This document shows, piece after piece, positions 7,945-17,283 of a DNA stretch of 64,000 nt (within the stretch, counting starts at the first letter, position 1; every line of letters starts with the position of its first letter). Under the pieces are notes generated by a model, which saw only the letters and a program-made list of their open reading frames with translations, made no database searches and was not told the DNA's origin. The DNA comes from Ensifer canadensis (GTDB taxonomy: Bacteria; Pseudomonadota; Alphaproteobacteria; Rhizobiales; Rhizobiaceae), in the NCBI RefSeq assembly GCF_017488845.2, contig NZ_CP083374.1, positions 653,501 through 717,500 of the forward strand, in the 5' to 3' direction. Made by a program: the position numbers and the translations under genes.

Positions 7945-9486
7945 TCACGCTCCTGTGGAGGAGCACTCAAACAGGACCTTACTCGTCGACGCATCGATCC
8001 CTGCCAGGCTCACTTCATATCCCCAAAGCCGGCTTATATGCGCGAGTGTCGCGTCCCGATTGCTTTCCTCCAGCAGAATGCCGTTCTTGATGACGTGCTT
8101 CAGTCGAAGCTGCCGATCTCCCAGCAGATCGACATCGACCACCTGTATGTCCGGTCTATTGGCCACCGGGTCATAGTTCCGAGCGAGCCCGGCACGCACG
8201 GCAGCGTACCCCTGCTCGTTATGGATGGAAGTGACCTCACAAAATTTGTTAGTCGCGCGGTCAGAGAGACGAAACAGGCGGAATTTGCGGATCAGCGCCG
8301 GGCTCAGATATTGCAGAATGAAGGACTCGTCGCGGTGGTTCTCCCAGGCGCCGATCAGCGTGCCCAATGGGTCACCGTTGCCAGATATGGTGGGAAACCA
8401 GTCCCGATCCTCTTGCGTCGGCATGGTGCAGATGCGTTCGATATCCTGCATCATAGCAAAGCCCAGCGCGTAAGGGTTGATACCCGAGAAGCGGGAATCG
8501 TCGAAGCCAGGCTGAAACACCACATTGGCGTGGCTTGCCAGCAACTCCAACATTGCGCCTTCACTGACCCTGCCCTGGTCGAACAGTCTATTGATAATGG
8601 AATAGTGGACGAAGGTCGCGCATCCTTCGTTCATCACTTTGGTCTGACTTTGCGGATAGAAGTATTGCGCGATAACGCGAACAATCCGCAAGATTTCCCG
8701 CTGCCAGGGCTCAAGGATCAGGCTGTGCTTCTCGAGGAAGTAGAGCAGATTCTCCTCGGGAAGGTTAAGCGCCTTCTTCCGTTCCGAAGCCTCGCGCTCC
8801 GCCTCCTCGATGCCGGATGTTCCGCTTGCCGTCGGCAGCGTCCGCCATAAATCGCTATAGGTCTGCTCTTCATATTCCAGCCGCTCCCGGGCCCGCGCCG
8901 TCTCCTTTTCCGATGAGAGCCGGGGGGGGCGGCGATAGTGGAATACGCCGTGATCCATCAGGGCATGCGCCGAATCGAGTATCTCCTCCACCGCACTGAG
9001 ACCGTGCCGCTCCTCGCATTTGGCGATGTACTTCTTGGCGAAGTCCATGTAGCCGAGGATCGCGCCGGCATCCGTCCACTGGCGGAACAGATAGTTGTTC
9101 TTGAAGAAGTGATTGTGGCCGAAGGCCGCATGCGCGGTGACCAGCGCCTGCATCGGCATCGTGTTTTCTTCCATGAGATAGGTGATGCAGGGATTGGAGT
9201 TGATCACGAGTTCATAGGCCAACCCGCGATAGCCTTTTTGATAGAGTTGACTTTCAAAAACGAAGCGCTTGCCAAACGACCAGTGCTGATACATCAGCGG
9301 CATGCCGACGGACGAATAGGCGTCGAGCATCTGTTCAGAGGAGATGATCTCGATCTGGTTCGGATAGACGTCCAGTCCCATCTCGCCGATCGCAATCGCC
9401 TCGATCGCCTCATAGGCCCGCGAAAGCGTCGCGAAGTTCCATTCCGAACCGTCGAACAGCAGAGTGGAGGCTGGCCGTCTTGCCAT
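7945..9486 (-). CDS. spoVR: SpoVR family protein
   Basis: The 513-residue protein matches the SpoVR/YcgB family along its length, with the recognisable block YPNQIEIISSEQMLD, then LAYELVINSNPCITYLMEEN and the HNHFFKNN stretch. Despite the name (a Bacillus cortex gene) it is widespread in non-sporulating bacteria, where it is a stationary-phase or stress protein of unknown chemistry. It is the third gene of prkA-yeaH-spoVR, starting 12 bases after the yeaH stop, and is surely co-transcribed with them. Confidence 0.95.
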   Translation of the reverse strand: MARRPASTLLFDGSEWNFATLSRAYEAIEAIAIGEMGLDVYPNQIEIISSEQMLDAYSSVGMPLMYQHWSFGKRFVFESQLYQKGYRGLAYELVINSNPCITYLMEENTMPMQALVTAHAAFGHNHFFKNNYLFRQWTDAGAILGYMDFAKKYIAKCEERHGLSAVEEILDSAHALMDHGVFHYRRPPRLSSEKETARARERLEYEEQTYSDLWRTLPTASGTSGIEEAEREASERKKALNLPEENLLYFLEKHSLILEPWQREILRIVRVIAQYFYPQSQTKVMNEGCATFVHYSIINRLFDQGRVSEGAMLELLASHANVVFQPGFDDSRFSGINPYALGFAMMQDIERICTMPTQEDRDWFPTISGNGDPLGTLIGAWENHRDESFILQYLSPALIRKFRLFRLSDRATNKFCEVTSIHNEQGYAAVRAGLARNYDPVANRPDIQVVDVDLLGDRQLRLKHVIKNGILLEESNRDATLAHISRLWGYEVSLAGIDASTSKVLFECSSTGA

Positions 9487-9498
9487 TCGATCGTCCCC

Positions 9499-10815
9499 TC
9501 ACCTGCGCAGTTGAACAGGTTGATGCCGGGCAAAGAGTTTGCGGAAGACGGGGTAGATGTCGGCGGGCATTGCAACGCGCGTCATCTGGAAATTGGGTAC
9601 CGCGCTGTCGACCGTGCGGTAGGCGCGCCAGAGTGAGGTGCCGTTGTCCGTCGACCCGAATATTCCGCTTTCGCGCTCGTCTATGATCTCGACATAGGCG
9701 TAATACTGGCACAGACGCATGAGCGATTCCCGCAGAAGTTCGGCGCACCGCTCCGAGTCGCCGTTGGCATTGTCGCCGTCGGAGGCTTGGGCCGCATATA
9801 TATTCCAGAGATTGGAGGGATAGCGCTCCTCGATGACCCGGAGCATTTCCTCAAGCGCCGTCGAAACGACCGTGCCGCCGCTCTGCTTGCTGAAAAAGAA
9901 CGTCTCCTCGTCAACTTCCCGCGCCTCATCCGTGTGGCGGATGAATACGATGTCGATCCGCTCGTAACGACGCTTGAGAAACAGATGCAAGAGAACGAAG
10001 AAGCGCTTGGCAAGATCCTTCTCGCGCTCCCCCATCGAGGCGGAGACGTCCATCAGACAGAACATCACCGCACTGGCATTCGGCAAAGGCTGACGTTCGA
10101 AACGGTTGAACCGCACGTCGACGGGATCGACATAGGCGATACGCCGCCGCCGCCGTTCGAGCACTTCCAGTTCTTCGCGCAGATGCCAGAGCCTGTGGCG
10201 CTGCTGCGGGGGCGGTTGCTCCTCCCGTTCCAGTGCCGCGATCTCGTCGGCAAGCGCCTGCAACTCCCTCTCGCTCGGGCGACGCAGGGCCATGCGCCGC
10301 CCGAAGCTGTTGCGCATCGTTCGCCCGACATTGATATTGCTGGGCGTGCCCACCGTCGAGAAACCGACGCGATGGGACTTGTAGCTGACGGTTTCGCGCA
10401 GGTTCAGCTTCACCATGTCCGGAAGCTCCAGATCTTCGAAGAAAAGATCGAGCACTTCCTCGCGCGACAGCACGAAAAGAAAGTCGTCCGTGTTTTCGCC
10501 CCGTCCGGGGCCGCCGACCCCTCCACCGCCGCCTGATTCCGGCTTCCTAAGTCGGTCTCCGGGCGAGAAGGTCTCGTTTCCGGGCAGGACATAGTGCCGC
10601 TCGCCGCTGCCGCGCGAATGCTGGAAGCTGGGCTCGTCCGCACCACGCTTCGGGATCGGAACGCCGTGGGCGGCGTCCACATCGATGATCCTGTCCGACT
10701 TTACCTGATCCCTTATCGTGCGCTTCAATTCCTCATGGACCCGCTTTAAAAAGCGCTGCCTGTTGCCGAGACTCCTGTCCTTGGGGTTCAGCCGGCGATC
10801 GATGAAATTCGGCAT
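9499..10815 (-). CDS. yeaH: YeaH/YhbH family protein (DUF444), VWA-like
   Basis: The 438-residue product starts with the family-typical FIDRRLNPKDRSLGNRQRF and ends in a von Willebrand A-like domain with the MIDAS-type motif DVSASMGE (about 268-275). DUF444 proteins are encoded beside PrkA kinases and probably act with the kinase in nutrient-stress signalling. A low-complexity GGGGGVGGPGRG loop lies around residue 95-106. Located 25 bases downstream of prkA. Confidence 0.95.
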   Translation of the reverse strand: MPNFIDRRLNPKDRSLGNRQRFLKRVHEELKRTIRDQVKSDRIIDVDAAHGVPIPKRGADEPSFQHSRGSGERHYVLPGNETFSPGDRLRKPESGGGGGVGGPGRGENTDDFLFVLSREEVLDLFFEDLELPDMVKLNLRETVSYKSHRVGFSTVGTPSNINVGRTMRNSFGRRMALRRPSERELQALADEIAALEREEQPPPQQRHRLWHLREELEVLERRRRRIAYVDPVDVRFNRFERQPLPNASAVMFCLMDVSASMGEREKDLAKRFFVLLHLFLKRRYERIDIVFIRHTDEAREVDEETFFFSKQSGGTVVSTALEEMLRVIEERYPSNLWNIYAAQASDGDNANGDSERCAELLRESLMRLCQYYAYVEIIDERESGIFGSTDNGTSLWRAYRTVDSAVPNFQMTRVAMPADIYPVFRKLFARHQPVQLRR

Positions 10816-10840
10816 GTGCCCATCCCCCGCTTACGCATCG

Positions 10841-12790
10841 TCAACCGGCCTTGTTGACGCGCATATACCAGTCGACGAGCCGCCGCACCTGACGCTCGGT
10901 GTAGCCGCGTTCGGTCATGCGTTCCACGAATTCAGCGTGCTGCTTCTCGGTCACGCTGTCCTTCTTCGAGCCGAAGCTGATGACCGGCAAAAGGTCCTCG
11001 ACCTGGCCGAACATGCGCTTCTCGATCACTTCCCGGAGCTTTTCGTAGCTTGTCCAAGCGGGGTTGCGCCCGTTGTTTCTGGCGCGGGCGCGCAGGGTAA
11101 ACTTTACGACTTCGTTGCGGAAATCCTTGGGGTTTGCGATCCCTGCAGGCTTTTCGATCTGCGACAGCTCGCCGTCGAGAACGTTGCGATTTAGGATCTG
11201 ACCCGTATCAGGATCCTTGAAGTCCTGATCTTCGAGCCAGGCATCCGCGTAAGAGATATAGCGGTCGAACAGGTTCTGACCATATTCGCTATAGGATTCG
11301 AGATAAGCCTTCTGGATTTCGTGACCGATGAACTCGGCATAACGAGCGGCGAGCTCCGAGCGGATGAAATCGAGATAGTTCGCTTCGGTCTCCTTGGGAA
11401 ACTGCTCCCGCCGGATGGCCTGTTCCAGGATATACATCAGATGAACCGGATCGGCCGCCACTTCCTTGGTGTCGTAGTTGAAGGTCTCCGACAGCACCTT
11501 GAAGGCAAAGCGGGTACTGACGCCGGTCATGCCCTCATCGACGCCCGCGGCATCGCGATATTCCTGCAGGGACTTCGCCTTGGGATCGGTATCCTTCAGG
11601 TTTTCGCCGTCATAGACCCGCATCTTCGTGTAGGACGGCGAGTTCTCGTGTAGAGCGAGGCGCGTCGCCACTGTGAATCGGCTAAGGTTCTCCAGCACCT
11701 CGGGCGCACATGGGCTCTCGGACAACTCGCTCTCACGAAGCAGCTTTTCATAGATCAGCCGTTCCTCCGTGACGCGCAGGCAATAGGGAACCTTGACGAC
11801 CAGAATCCGGTCGAGAAAGGCCTCGTTGTTCTTGTTGTGCTTGAATTGCAGCCATTCGGATTCGTTGGAATGGGCAAGCACGACACCCTGGTAGGGGAAG
11901 GCGCCGAAGTTCTCCGTGCCGTTGTAGCTTCCTTCCTGCGTAGCGGTGAGCAGCGGATGCAGAACCTTGATCGGCGCCTTGAACATTTCGACGAATTCGA
12001 GCAGCCCTTGCGTAGTCCTGTTGAGCCCGCCGCTATAGGAATAGGCGTCGGGATCGGCCTGGCTGAAATTCTCGAGCTGGCGGATATCGACCTTGCCTAC
12101 GAGCGCGGAAATATCCTGGTTGTTCTCGTCGCCCGGTTCCGTCTTGGCGATGGCGATCTGGCGCAGCCGCGAGGGCGTGAGTTTGACGACGCTGAACTTC
12201 GAAATGTCGCCGCCGATTTCGTCCAGCCGCTTGGTTGCCCAAGGCGATACCAAGTCGGTGAGCCGCCTCTTGGCAATTCCGTATTTGTCTTCGAGCAGAT
12301 CCCCCATGCGATCACGGTCGAACAGGCCGAGGGGCGACTCAAAGACGGGACTTATCTTACCGTCGATGGCCAGCGTGTAGATCGGCTGCTGCTCCATCAG
12401 CTTCTTGAGACGTTCGGCAAGCGACGACTTGCCGCCACCCACCGGCCCCAAGAGGTAAAGGATCTGCTTGCGTTCCTCGAGCCCCTGCGCGGCATATCGG
12501 AAATATCCGACGATCCGCTCGATCGTATCCTCCATTCCATAGAAGTCCGCAAAGGAGGGGTAGATCTTGATGGTGCGGTTGGCGAAGATACGGCCGAGGC
12601 GCTCATCCGCGCTCGTGTCTATCAACTGCGGCTCGCCGATGGCAGCCACCATGCGCTCCGGCGCCGTGGCATACATGCTCCTGTCGTCGCGACAGGCGAG
12701 GAGATATTCCTGCAGACTTAACTTCTCTTGCACTCCGCTTGCGTAAGTCTGCGAAAAGAGGTCGAAAACATCGCCGTCATTGGCTCTCAT
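10841..12790 (-). CDS. prkA: PrkA family serine protein kinase
   Basis: The 649-residue protein has an N-terminal AAA-type domain with Walker A GPVGGGKSSL (about 114-123) and the C-terminal PrkA kinase-like region, as in E. coli YeaG and Bacillus PrkA. These enzymes phosphorylate protein substrates, or act as ATP-dependent proteases in one Bacillus report, during nutrient or nitrogen stress. The ATG at 12790 has GGAGG seven bases upstream. It heads the prkA-yeaH-spoVR operon, whose order is conserved in proteobacteria. Confidence 0.96.
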   Translation of the reverse strand: MRANDGDVFDLFSQTYASGVQEKLSLQEYLLACRDDRSMYATAPERMVAAIGEPQLIDTSADERLGRIFANRTIKIYPSFADFYGMEDTIERIVGYFRYAAQGLEERKQILYLLGPVGGGKSSLAERLKKLMEQQPIYTLAIDGKISPVFESPLGLFDRDRMGDLLEDKYGIAKRRLTDLVSPWATKRLDEIGGDISKFSVVKLTPSRLRQIAIAKTEPGDENNQDISALVGKVDIRQLENFSQADPDAYSYSGGLNRTTQGLLEFVEMFKAPIKVLHPLLTATQEGSYNGTENFGAFPYQGVVLAHSNESEWLQFKHNKNNEAFLDRILVVKVPYCLRVTEERLIYEKLLRESELSESPCAPEVLENLSRFTVATRLALHENSPSYTKMRVYDGENLKDTDPKAKSLQEYRDAAGVDEGMTGVSTRFAFKVLSETFNYDTKEVAADPVHLMYILEQAIRREQFPKETEANYLDFIRSELAARYAEFIGHEIQKAYLESYSEYGQNLFDRYISYADAWLEDQDFKDPDTGQILNRNVLDGELSQIEKPAGIANPKDFRNEVVKFTLRARARNNGRNPAWTSYEKLREVIEKRMFGQVEDLLPVISFGSKKDSVTEKQHAEFVERMTERGYTERQVRRLVDWYMRVNKAG

Positions 12791-13086
12791 GGAAGCCTCC
12801 TGCGGTCGCCCGAAGTCCTACGCTTCTGCTACGACCACTTCAATTTCAACGAAATTAGGCCCGGGTTTGTTCCCGAAATTGGCTGCCTTCACTACTTATC
12901 CATCTCCCAGGCGCTGACGCCGAGCGAATCAAGGCGCTGCTTACTAACAATAGCATCGGCCAGCCATCTTCGCACCCTATCTGAACAGCGAGTCCACTGT
13001 CCAAAAGCATGAAACAACCGAACGGCCCATCAGGTTGATCGGAGTACGGGAAAAAGGGCCGCATTGATGATCAAAATCATAGGGGT

Positions 13087-13270
13087 CGCGCCGCCGAGCG
13101 GGCATTGCGCGGCTTGGCCGAAAGTCGCGGCTCTTTGCCGTCCCGATTGCGGGCCCTTCATGGCCACCTTGATCATGACTGCCAAGTTCAACGACATCGA
13201 TCCGCAGGCTTGGCTGGCCGATGTGCTTGCTCACATCGCTGACATGCCAATCAGCAGGTTGGAGCATTAA
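13087..13270 (+). mobile_element. IS66-family transposase C-terminal fragment (frameshifted)
   Basis: Two plus-strand frames carry consecutive pieces of the IS66 transposase C-terminus: RAAERALRGLA from 13087, then, after a frameshift, LIMTAKFNDIDPQAWLADVL and AHIADMPISRL ending at 13270. The full transposase, accessory orfs and terminal repeats are missing, so this is a dead scrap marking past insertion between prkA and the AraC gene. Confidence 0.8.
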
Positions 13271-13425
13271 CCTCCGGGACGCCGACGGCGCTGACCGCTC
13301 AGGCGGATGGCTACCTCATAGGCCAACGTTGTTACCGAGCAGCCGAGCCTGATAATCCGCAAGATCGGTCGAGCGCACAGCACTTGTGTGGGGTTATTTG
13401 GTCGTGCCACGGTAAGGACAGGAAG

Positions 13426-14307
13426 ATGACGACTACGCTTCGAAACTACCATGCACGGATGCAACGGGTCCTAGATCACATCGATCAGCATCTTGACTGC
13501 AATCTGGACCTGGATGAGTTGAGCCGCGTGGCCGCCTTCTCCAAGTATCATTTCCATCGGCAGTTCGCGGCGGCCTTTGGGCTGTCCGTGCATCGCTATA
13601 TCCAACTCGTCCGCATGAAGCGAGCATCCTACAGGCTGGCCTACAGGGACGCAGACAGCGTGACCGAGATAGCGATGGATGCCGGCTACGAAGCTCCTGA
13701 CGCCTTTGCTCGCGCATTTCGGCAACGGTTCACCCAGTCGCCTTCGCAGTTCAGGAAATCTCCCGATTGGGAACCATGGCTTGCCGCCCTCGGGCCTCTC
13801 AACCAAGCAAGGAGCAAGCTCATGCAAAGGACATTTGCAGCCAATGACGTCGAAATCCGCGAGGTGTCTCCGACCTCTGTCGCAATCATGAAACATCAAG
13901 GTGATCCGGTAAGGATCGGCGACACGATCAAGCGCTTTATAGCATGGCGCAAAGCCACTGGCCTGAACCCGAAGACCAATCTGACTTTCAACATCTTCCA
14001 TTCCGATCCGCGCGTGACGTCGGCGGACGAGTATCGGCTGGACCTTTGTGTCAGCACTGATCAGCCGATCAAGACGAACGGAGAGCAGATTGAAGCGGGC
14101 ATAATCCCCGGCGGCCGTTGCGCCGTGTTGAAAGTCGTCGGCAATACTGATGATCTGGAGCCTGCCGCGCTTTACCTCTACCGCGATTGGCTGCCGGCCA
14201 GTGGCGAGGAAGCGAGGGATTTCCCCCTGTATTGCCAGCGCCTCACCTTCTTTCCGGAAGCACCTGAACATGCGGCGATGGCAGAGCTCTTCCTACCCCT
14301 TAAATAG
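13426..14307 (+). CDS. AraC-family regulator with GyrI-like effector-binding domain
   Basis: The product (293 residues from the ATG at 13426, with AAGGACAG upstream) has a double helix-turn-helix AraC domain at its N-terminus (about 8-107, including FSKYHFHRQFAAAFG) and a C-terminal GyrI/SbmC-like ligand-binding domain (about 140-290). Such proteins are transcription activators responding to small hydrophobic compounds or to toxins, as in Rob and BmrR-type folds. An open frame extends 14 codons upstream but lacks a ribosome site. No obvious target gene adjoins; the neighbour downstream is on the opposite strand. Confidence 0.93.
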   Translation: MTTTLRNYHARMQRVLDHIDQHLDCNLDLDELSRVAAFSKYHFHRQFAAAFGLSVHRYIQLVRMKRASYRLAYRDADSVTEIAMDAGYEAPDAFARAFRQRFTQSPSQFRKSPDWEPWLAALGPLNQARSKLMQRTFAANDVEIREVSPTSVAIMKHQGDPVRIGDTIKRFIAWRKATGLNPKTNLTFNIFHSDPRVTSADEYRLDLCVSTDQPIKTNGEQIEAGIIPGGRCAVLKVVGNTDDLEPAALYLYRDWLPASGEEARDFPLYCQRLTFFPEAPEHAAMAELFLPLK

Positions 14308-14628
14308 CGACCCTTAATGGCGGCTTGTCCGTTCCCGTCCAGAGCGGCGGACAAGCTGCTTCCCACCCAAATCCGCCGATCCGCTGAACGTGGGCATTCG
14401 ATCAGGCGAGATCATAGCGGCCCTCACCGAATGGCTACTGTTTGAGCTTTGCGGGTCGGGTGCAGCCATGTCTCCGGCCTGTTTATGCGGCACGTTGTTA
14501 CCGCCCGCCCTGATGTTGTCCGATTGATCCGATCCCTATCACGTGGACGCGCTGTTGGTGCGATAACGCCGCGGGCGCTTCGGTTCGTGCGCCCATTCCG
14601 CTAGACTGTCACTGACCCGCATACCGCG
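14308..14628. other. Convergent intergenic region with a hairpin
   Basis: A 9-bp perfect inverted repeat, GCTTGTCCG at 14323-14331 and CGGACAAGC at 14348-14356, follows the AraC stop by 16 bases and may terminate or stabilise its transcript; no T-run follows. I see nothing else in the remaining 270 bases. Confidence 0.5.
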
Positions 14629-15180
14629 TCACACGACTTGTACGCGCCCGCCGAACCCGGAACGAAACAGAGCTTCGTGCGCCTCCTGATCCGGGTCATA
14701 GCAGCAGTCCTTGACTAGGCGCACATCGTAGTCCGCATCACTGGCCCAGGCGATGCTTGAAAGAACAACGCCGGTGGTGCTTATCCCAGCCATTACAAGC
14801 GTGCTTACGCCGCGCGTCCGGAGGTCGGCGGCAAGCGATGTGCCATAGAAGACGCTGGCTCGCGGACAGGCATAGAAAAGGTCACCCCGTTCGACCGCAA
14901 GACCTTCGACGGGCAGACCAGTACGAAATCGTCCGGTCGGTAGATACGGTGAGATTTGGCGGTTATCCGCCGGCGGTGCGTGTTCATACCCTTCGCCTAG
15001 CGAAAAGTTGGGAAATAGCAACGGTCGACCAGTGGCGCGCCAGCGCCGGATCAGTGCGTTACACTGCCCCAACAACGGCGATGGTTGCTCCCCGAAAAGG
15101 ATTGCGAACACGTCGACTTGATAGTGCATAATGACGAGGGCCGCTCTATCAATGTAGCTGCCTTGGAAATCGACCGCCAT
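14629..15180 (-). CDS. Isochorismatase-fold protein lacking the usual catalytic residues
   Basis: This 183-residue protein has the isochorismatase-like fold: an N-terminal LVIMHYQVD strand, the GRFRTGLP region, and the late AGISTTGVVLSSIAWASD segment. The family's catalytic triad is Asp-Lys-Cys; here the Asp position is His19 and the Cys position (usually in T-N/S-x-C-V) reads T-T-G-V-V, so the Cys hydrolase chemistry cannot operate. A subfamily with these substitutions exists, so function may differ rather than be lost. The ATG at 15180 is preferred over the adjacent GTG because GGAGGG lies five bases upstream. Confidence 0.85.
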   Translation of the reverse strand: MAVDFQGSYIDRAALVIMHYQVDVFAILFGEQPSPLLGQCNALIRRWRATGRPLLFPNFSLGEGYEHAPPADNRQISPYLPTGRFRTGLPVEGLAVERGDLFYACPRASVFYGTSLAADLRTRGVSTLVMAGISTTGVVLSSIAWASDADYDVRLVKDCCYDPDQEAHEALFRSGFGGRVQVV

Positions 15181-15195
15181 CACAACCCTCCAAAA

Positions 15196-15271
15196 TCAAA
15201 TTTGAATTCGACCCCGGTATTCGTCAGCGCCAAGTGTAGCTTAAGCCGATGAACCTCTCGCAAACGAGAGG
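15196..15271. promoter_or_regulatory. Palindromes upstream of the isochorismatase-fold gene
   Basis: TCAAATTTGA (15196-15205) is a perfect 10-bp palindrome just 5' of the gene's Shine-Dalgarno. Farther up, CCTCTCG-CAAA-CGAGAGG (15254-15271) is a 7-bp stem with a 4-base loop, lying also downstream of the LysR gene that ends at 15327. Either may be an operator or, for the second, a transcript end; no T-run is present. Confidence 0.35.
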
Positions 15272-15326
15272 CGAGGCCATGTATTCATTTGCTCCACTGT
15301 CGCTGTCGCCCCGCCGCTGTCCATCG

Positions 15327-16220
15327 CTATGGCCTTGCAGGACTGAGCCGTGATCGAAGGCCGACGAACTCGGAGACAGCAAAGTCAATGAGTTTTCGGA
15401 TACGAGGTATGCGGCGCATGTCGCTATGAACGCCGATCACGAGTGGCAATGTCGGTGGAGAGTTCCCTGTATCCACGGCAAGCAATCCCAGTCGATCGGC
15501 GGCCAGAAAGAAAGGAAGCGTGGCAACCGCTACACCCGCTTCCACCGCACTCAGTTGTGAGCGTATCGAATTTGTCCGCAGGATCACCCTTGCGTCCGGA
15601 AGGATCTCCTTCAGCCACGTGGAAAGCGATACGCGTACGGGCGCCTCGGCGAGTTCGACGATGGAATGCGCCGTGCTATCCCCGGTTGCCGGCTTTCCGA
15701 AACGCCCGATGTAGTCGCGCGATGCGAACAACCCGTACCGAACTTCCGCCACCTTCCATTCAACGATGTCCTTCTGGTCGAAGCCGCCAAACCGGAAGGC
15801 GATATCAGCGTCTCGCCGGGACAGGTTGAAGCGCCTGCTATCGTTGATGAGATTGATGGTGATGCCCGGATGGTCGGCGGCGAACTTCGCCAGAATGGGC
15901 GCGATGACATAGTCGCCCAGCCAGTCGAGGGTAGTCACGGTAACTGTTCCCTGCAGCCCTTCCTCCTGCGCCGCAAAGCGGCGCTCTACTGCCAGGGCAC
16001 TCGCCTCCATCTGCTCGAGAATCGACAGGATGGACTGGCATGCGACAGTCGGCATCAGCCCGTTCGAATGCCTTTCGAAGAGCTTATGGCCGCATTTTGT
16101 CTCGAAGGCGTCAAGGCGACGACTGAGCGTCGGCTGCGTGGTGCCAAGGCTGCGGGCCGCCGCACTTAGGGAGCCGTGGCGTGCGAGCACCTGAACAAGA
16201 CGCAGTTCTTCCCAGTCCAT
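15327..16220 (-). CDS. LysR-family transcriptional regulator
   Basis: The 297-residue protein has the LysR winged helix-turn-helix (MDWEELRLVQVLARHGSLS, residues 1-60) and a periplasmic-binding-protein-like effector domain (about 88-290). The open frame continues upstream, but ATG 16220 carries GGAGATAG at good spacing and gives the standard LysR length. It lies 34 bases downstream of an SDR gene on the same strand, so it is probably transcribed with it. A perfect inverted repeat at 17176-17194, upstream of that SDR gene, is a plausible binding site. Confidence 0.93.
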   Translation of the reverse strand: MDWEELRLVQVLARHGSLSAAARSLGTTQPTLSRRLDAFETKCGHKLFERHSNGLMPTVACQSILSILEQMEASALAVERRFAAQEEGLQGTVTVTTLDWLGDYVIAPILAKFAADHPGITINLINDSRRFNLSRRDADIAFRFGGFDQKDIVEWKVAEVRYGLFASRDYIGRFGKPATGDSTAHSIVELAEAPVRVSLSTWLKEILPDARVILRTNSIRSQLSAVEAGVAVATLPFFLAADRLGLLAVDTGNSPPTLPLVIGVHSDMRRIPRIRKLIDFAVSEFVGLRSRLSPARP

Positions 16221-16254
16221 ACGGCTATCTCCATCCCAAATTTGCGCCTGCACC

Positions 16255-17106
16255 CTACGACGGACCCGAAGCCGGCACCGCAAGATCCGTCAATCCACCG
16301 CCAGCCGAGGTGGGCTGATCCCGGCGATAATTCATAGACAGCTTGGTGCCTGCCGTCATTCCCCCGTCGATGGGAAGCACCGCGCCGGTGATGTAACTTG
16401 CCTGTTCGGAACAAAGCCAGAGCACTGCCGCCGCAACCTCCTCGACCGTGCCAAGACGGCGCATCGGCGTCGAAAGAGCGGCTTGCTGCTGTACCTGTGC
16501 GCCTGCGGCTTCGAGATGATGGGTCAGGATCGGCCCTGGGGCGACGACGTTTATGCGGATCCCCTGATCGGCGTAGTCGAGCGCCGCAGCCTTCGTAAGG
16601 CCGATAATGCCGGCCTTTCCCGCGACATAGGCCGAAAGACCTGATGTCCCATTCACCCCGGCAACGGAGGCCATGTTGGCGATCGCGCCACCGCCGTTGT
16701 GTAACATGGCTGCGATCTGGTGGCGCATACCAATGAAGGTGCCACGAATATTGGTTCGCATGCTGCGATCGAAGGCCTCGATATCGAGATCGGCAAGGGG
16801 CGCCGGCATACCGCCGTCGGTCGCATTGTTAAAGGCAGCGTCCAGTCGTCCATACCGCTCAAGGGCGCTGTCCAGGGCGCGTTTCATCGCGCGCTCGTCA
16901 CCGACATCCGCCTGGATCGCCAACGCCTCCCCGCCCCGCTCGCGGATCGAAAGCGCAACTTCATCGATCGCCTGTTTCGAGCGGGCAAGCAGCACAACGG
17001 ACGCGCCTTCATTCGCAAATGCCCTGGCGGTGGCCGCGCCTATGCCCTTACTCGCGCCGGCGACCAGCGCGACCTTTCCGGAATATCTCTGTTCAAGTGC
17101 ATTCAT
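16255..17106 (-). CDS. SDR-family NAD(P)-dependent oxidoreductase
   Basis: A classical short-chain dehydrogenase of 283 residues: the cofactor motif GASKGIG (17-23), the NNAT-type motif (about 91-94) and the catalytic Tyr-Lys in SAYVAGKAG, with Ser in the preceding MASVAG strand. The C-terminus (about 255-283) extends beyond the usual PIDGG end. Substrate unknown. It forms a likely operon with the downstream LysR gene and is divergent from the serine hydrolase-NAT pair. Confidence 0.93.
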   Translation of the reverse strand: MNALEQRYSGKVALVAGASKGIGAATARAFANEGASVVLLARSKQAIDEVALSIRERGGEALAIQADVGDERAMKRALDSALERYGRLDAAFNNATDGGMPAPLADLDIEAFDRSMRTNIRGTFIGMRHQIAAMLHNGGGAIANMASVAGVNGTSGLSAYVAGKAGIIGLTKAAALDYADQGIRINVVAPGPILTHHLEAAGAQVQQQAALSTPMRRLGTVEEVAAAVLWLCSEQASYITGAVLPIDGGMTAGTKLSMNYRRDQPTSAGGGLTDLAVPASGPS

Positions 17107-17175
17107 CGACCGACCTCCACGCTGAAACTGCGGTGGTTGTGTAGCCTACGCTTGCGACCACGTCCTCCTGTAGCG

Positions 17176-17194
17176 GCGTATGCCTCCCATACGC
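17176..17194. promoter_or_regulatory. Inverted repeat, candidate LysR operator
   Basis: GCGTATG-CCTCC-CATACGC is a perfect 7-bp inverted repeat with a 5-base spacer in the divergent promoter region between the SDR/LysR pair and the serine hydrolase/NAT pair. Size and placement fit a LysR box. The regulator at 15327-16220 is the natural candidate; binding is inferred. Confidence 0.45.
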
Positions 17195-17283
17195 AGGCAG
17201 GCAATCGACTCGTCCACACCGAGCCGTTCCCATCGATGCGAGGCCCTGTCGGCAAAGACCGGGGCGCTGACGGGAGAAAATCG

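Noticed and set aside
7939..8850. Plus-strand open frame opposite spoVR
   Set aside because: Sequence is Arg/His-rich reverse-complement shadow; spoVR on the minus strand matches its family fully.
16720..17283. N-terminal extension of the serine hydrolase frame
   Set aside because: It overlaps the opposite-strand SDR gene and lacks a ribosome site; the ATG at 17284 has one.
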